The position numbers were made by a program, and so were the translations under genes. The notes under the pieces were generated by a model that saw nothing but the letters and a program-made list of their open reading frames with translations, was not told the DNA's origin and ran no database searches. A stretch of 15,215 nucleotides of DNA from Fibrobacter sp. (lineage in GTDB: Bacteria; Fibrobacterota; Fibrobacteria; Fibrobacterales; Fibrobacteraceae): NCBI GenBank assembly GCA_012515825.1, contig JAAYXQ010000016.1:1-15215 (forward strand), written 5' to 3'. Below are positions 13,743-15,215 of the stretch, one piece after another. Each line of letters opens with the position of its first letter. The first letter of the stretch is position 1.

Positions 13743-13815
13743 ATTTTATCGATGTTTTTTTTATTATTATAGCTTAAATTAATATGTGAAGACATACAAT
13801 TCTTGAGGTTTCATT

Positions 13816-15129
13816 ATGATTTTTAAATCGTTTTTTCTAGTTCTAACTTTAGCTTTCTTTTGGGCTTGTGATTCATCTAGTCCTACTCAAGAAGATGTAA
13901 ACTTATCTAGTAGCTCTATTGATCCAATTATTTCTTCTCCAGTAGAACCTCCAATAGATCCACCAGTGGATCCGCCTATAACATCTTATTATGCTTCATT
14001 ACCAACCCCTAATGTACTTCAAGTACAAACGATGTACAATAATTGGATTCAAAAATTCTATGTCACTTTTGAAGAAGAAGTGGCTCCTGAAGATTTTCCA
14101 TATTTAGGTGATTTTTTAACAAAAGTACAGGGTTCGGCTCGCATTAAATGGGATACCCCTGCTCATACTGTTTCAGAAGGAATAGGGTATGGATTGCTTA
14201 TTACCTATTTTATGCAAGATCAAGATCGATTTAATCGATTATTTAAATTTCATTCAGCCTACTCTGTAAGTGCTGCGAGTGGTTCTTATTTTATGCAGTG
14301 GCAAGTCAAAAATGGATTTGAGGCACCTGCATCTTCTGTTGGCTCTGCAACAGATGCTGATTTAGATGCCCTAACAGCTTTATTACTTGCCTATAGAGAC
14401 TGGGGAAATGCTGAATATCTAGACTATGCTATAAAAGTCGCTAGTTCTATTTATAGAGATGAAGTAAGTCCTGTCACCAATTTACTAGTTCCAGCAGATG
14501 GAGGTGGTAAATTACATGATGGAAATGTCTATAATATCAGCTATTTTTCTTTAGTCGCTTTACGTTTATTAATACAATACGATGTTGTCCGAAGTGCTAA
14601 TTGGCAGGTGGTATTAGATGCTTCAATAAATTATATGACTAATGTTCAATTGGCTGGGAATGGTTTATGGCCTGATTGGAGTGATGCCAGTGGCCTTCCA
14701 ACGGATCCTGGAAACAACTCATCTACAGGAAAACTAAATAATTATTTTGGGCTTGAAGGTGTCCGTATCCCTCTTCGTTTAGCTTGGGATTATCATTGGT
14801 TTGGAGATTCTCGTACAAAAGCAATGTTAGATATTGCATCTAATTTTGCTTATGAATATACTCAAGGGGATGTCACAAAAGTATTGAATCGATATATTTA
14901 TCAGGGAACGGTTGAAACAACAGGTGTCGGCGGTGGAGGCATTGCCTATCAGGCTGCATTCTGCTCTCTATTTAGTTCTGATGCAAAATATATTACAAAT
15001 ACAAATGCATGTAATAGCGTAGTTCTTTCCAAGGAATTTCCAACAAACACATTATACTTCCAACCCTCATTACAGTTACTCTACTCAATTTACTTGAATG
15101 GCTTATTTATTCAAAAAGTCAATTTCTAG
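13816..15129 (+). CDS. GH8-family endoglucanase lipoprotein
   Basis: A 437-aa glycoside hydrolase predicted to cut beta-1,4-glucan with inversion. The signal ends in F-W-A-C (Cys18), a lipobox, followed by serines and a P-I-D-P-P-V-D-P-P linker to about residue 55. The catalytic (alpha/alpha)6 domain has K-W-D-T-P-A-H-T-V-S-E-G-I-G-Y-G (111-126) with general acid Glu121. It also has the hallmark A-T-D-A-D-L-D-A (178-185) with the substrate-binding aspartates, and N-I-S-Y-F-S-L-V-A near 240. The site usually written D-A-x-R, which carries the Asp base in GH8a, reads E-G-V-R here (Glu314). The carboxylate is kept but longer. No CBM or T9SS tail is present. GH8 also includes xylanases, chitosanases and lichenases, so the substrate is not certain. 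Translation starts 7 nt after GAGG. The next gene begins 11 nt downstream, so they are probably co-transcribed. Confidence 0.9.
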   Translation: MIFKSFFLVLTLAFFWACDSSSPTQEDVNLSSSSIDPIISSPVEPPIDPPVDPPITSYYASLPTPNVLQVQTMYNNWIQKFYVTFEEEVAPEDFPYLGDFLTKVQGSARIKWDTPAHTVSEGIGYGLLITYFMQDQDRFNRLFKFHSAYSVSAASGSYFMQWQVKNGFEAPASSVGSATDADLDALTALLLAYRDWGNAEYLDYAIKVASSIYRDEVSPVTNLLVPADGGGKLHDGNVYNISYFSLVALRLLIQYDVVRSANWQVVLDASINYMTNVQLAGNGLWPDWSDASGLPTDPGNNSSTGKLNNYFGLEGVRIPLRLAWDYHWFGDSRTKAMLDIASNFAYEYTQGDVTKVLNRYIYQGTVETTGVGGGGIAYQAAFCSLFSSDAKYITNTNACNSVVLSKEFPTNTLYFQPSLQLLYSIYLNGLFIQKVNF

Positions 15130-15140
15130 TGAGGTCTAAT

Positions 15141-15215
15141 ATGCAAATAAAAAAAATAATTTTAGGGCTTACTTTGATTGTGATGGGAGCTTTTGCTTCT
15201 CCAATTTCTGTAAAC
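15141..15215 (+). CDS. 5' end of an exported protein (partial)
   Basis: ATG 15141 follows GAGG (15131-15134) by 6 nt. The 25 codons visible encode a basic start (M-Q-I-K-K), a hydrophobic core and A-F-A-S-P, a good signal peptidase I site after residue 19. The gene runs off the window edge. It lies 11 nt after the GH8 stop, so it is probably in the same operon, and its product is likely another secreted protein. Its function cannot be read. Confidence 0.7.
   Translation, partial: MQIKKIILGLTLIVMGAFASPISVN

Larger units (their letters stand above)
13566..13815 (+). promoter_or_regulatory. Upstream region of the GH8 gene
   Basis: A 250-nt spacer with no gene. It holds two inverted repeats (13655-13669, 13690-13705), the GTAKAC direct repeat at 13719-13734, and TATAAG at 13737-13742 as the likely -10. 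A ribosome binding site GAGG at 13805-13808 lies 7 nt before ATG 13816. The clustering suggests a regulated promoter. Confidence 0.45.

Noticed and set aside
1..15215. CRISPR arrays, tRNA/rRNA genes, insertion sequences, prophage or integrase genes
   Set aside because: I saw no regularly spaced repeats, cloverleaf-like segments, transposase motifs or terminal inverted repeats.

Overview
The window is AT-rich (by eye, somewhat over one third G+C) and consists almost entirely of secreted, lipid-anchored or outer-membrane proteins of a Gram-negative bacterium. Three traits point to a Fibrobacter-like member of the Fibrobacterota or a close FCB-group relative. Two proteins end in type-IX-secretion-like C-terminal sorting domains. 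The endoglucanase lipoproteins carry serine or proline linkers directly after the lipobox. A CBM11-like protein heads an operon of large beta-barrels. The placement is an inference; the low G+C would be unusual for cultivated Fibrobacter.

Layout: (1) The last 23 codons of a T9SS-sorted protein end at 73, followed by a terminator. (2) A monocistronic astacin-type metalloprotease lipoprotein (336-1748) converges on a GH5 endoglucanase lipoprotein on the minus strand (1840-2976). The two share a bidirectional terminator. (3) A divergent intergenic region (2977-3195) carries a perfect 14-bp palindrome and a GTAKAC direct repeat. (4) A tightly spaced six-gene plus-strand operon (3196-12406) encodes a CBM11-like secreted protein, three mutually related outer-membrane beta-barrels, a lipoprotein of unknown family, and a GH18-fold protein whose catalytic glutamate position is leucine. 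(5) A separately promoted, apparently highly expressed T9SS-sorted carbohydrate-binding-like protein follows (12511-13512) with its own strong terminator. (6) A GH8 endoglucanase lipoprotein (13816-15129) leads into another exported protein cut off by the window edge.

How they may work together (inference): the two lipoprotein endoglucanases (GH5, GH8) would cut beta-1,4-glucans at the cell surface. The CBM11-like protein, the T9SS-sorted binding protein and the inactive GH18-like protein would bind polysaccharide. The three barrels plus the lipoprotein would form an outer-membrane platform for adhesion, oligosaccharide passage or display. The same GTAKAC repeat with 10-bp phasing lies upstream of both the CBM/barrel operon (and GH5) and the GH8 gene, suggesting shared control. 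I saw no RNA genes, insertion sequences, CRISPR arrays or phage genes.
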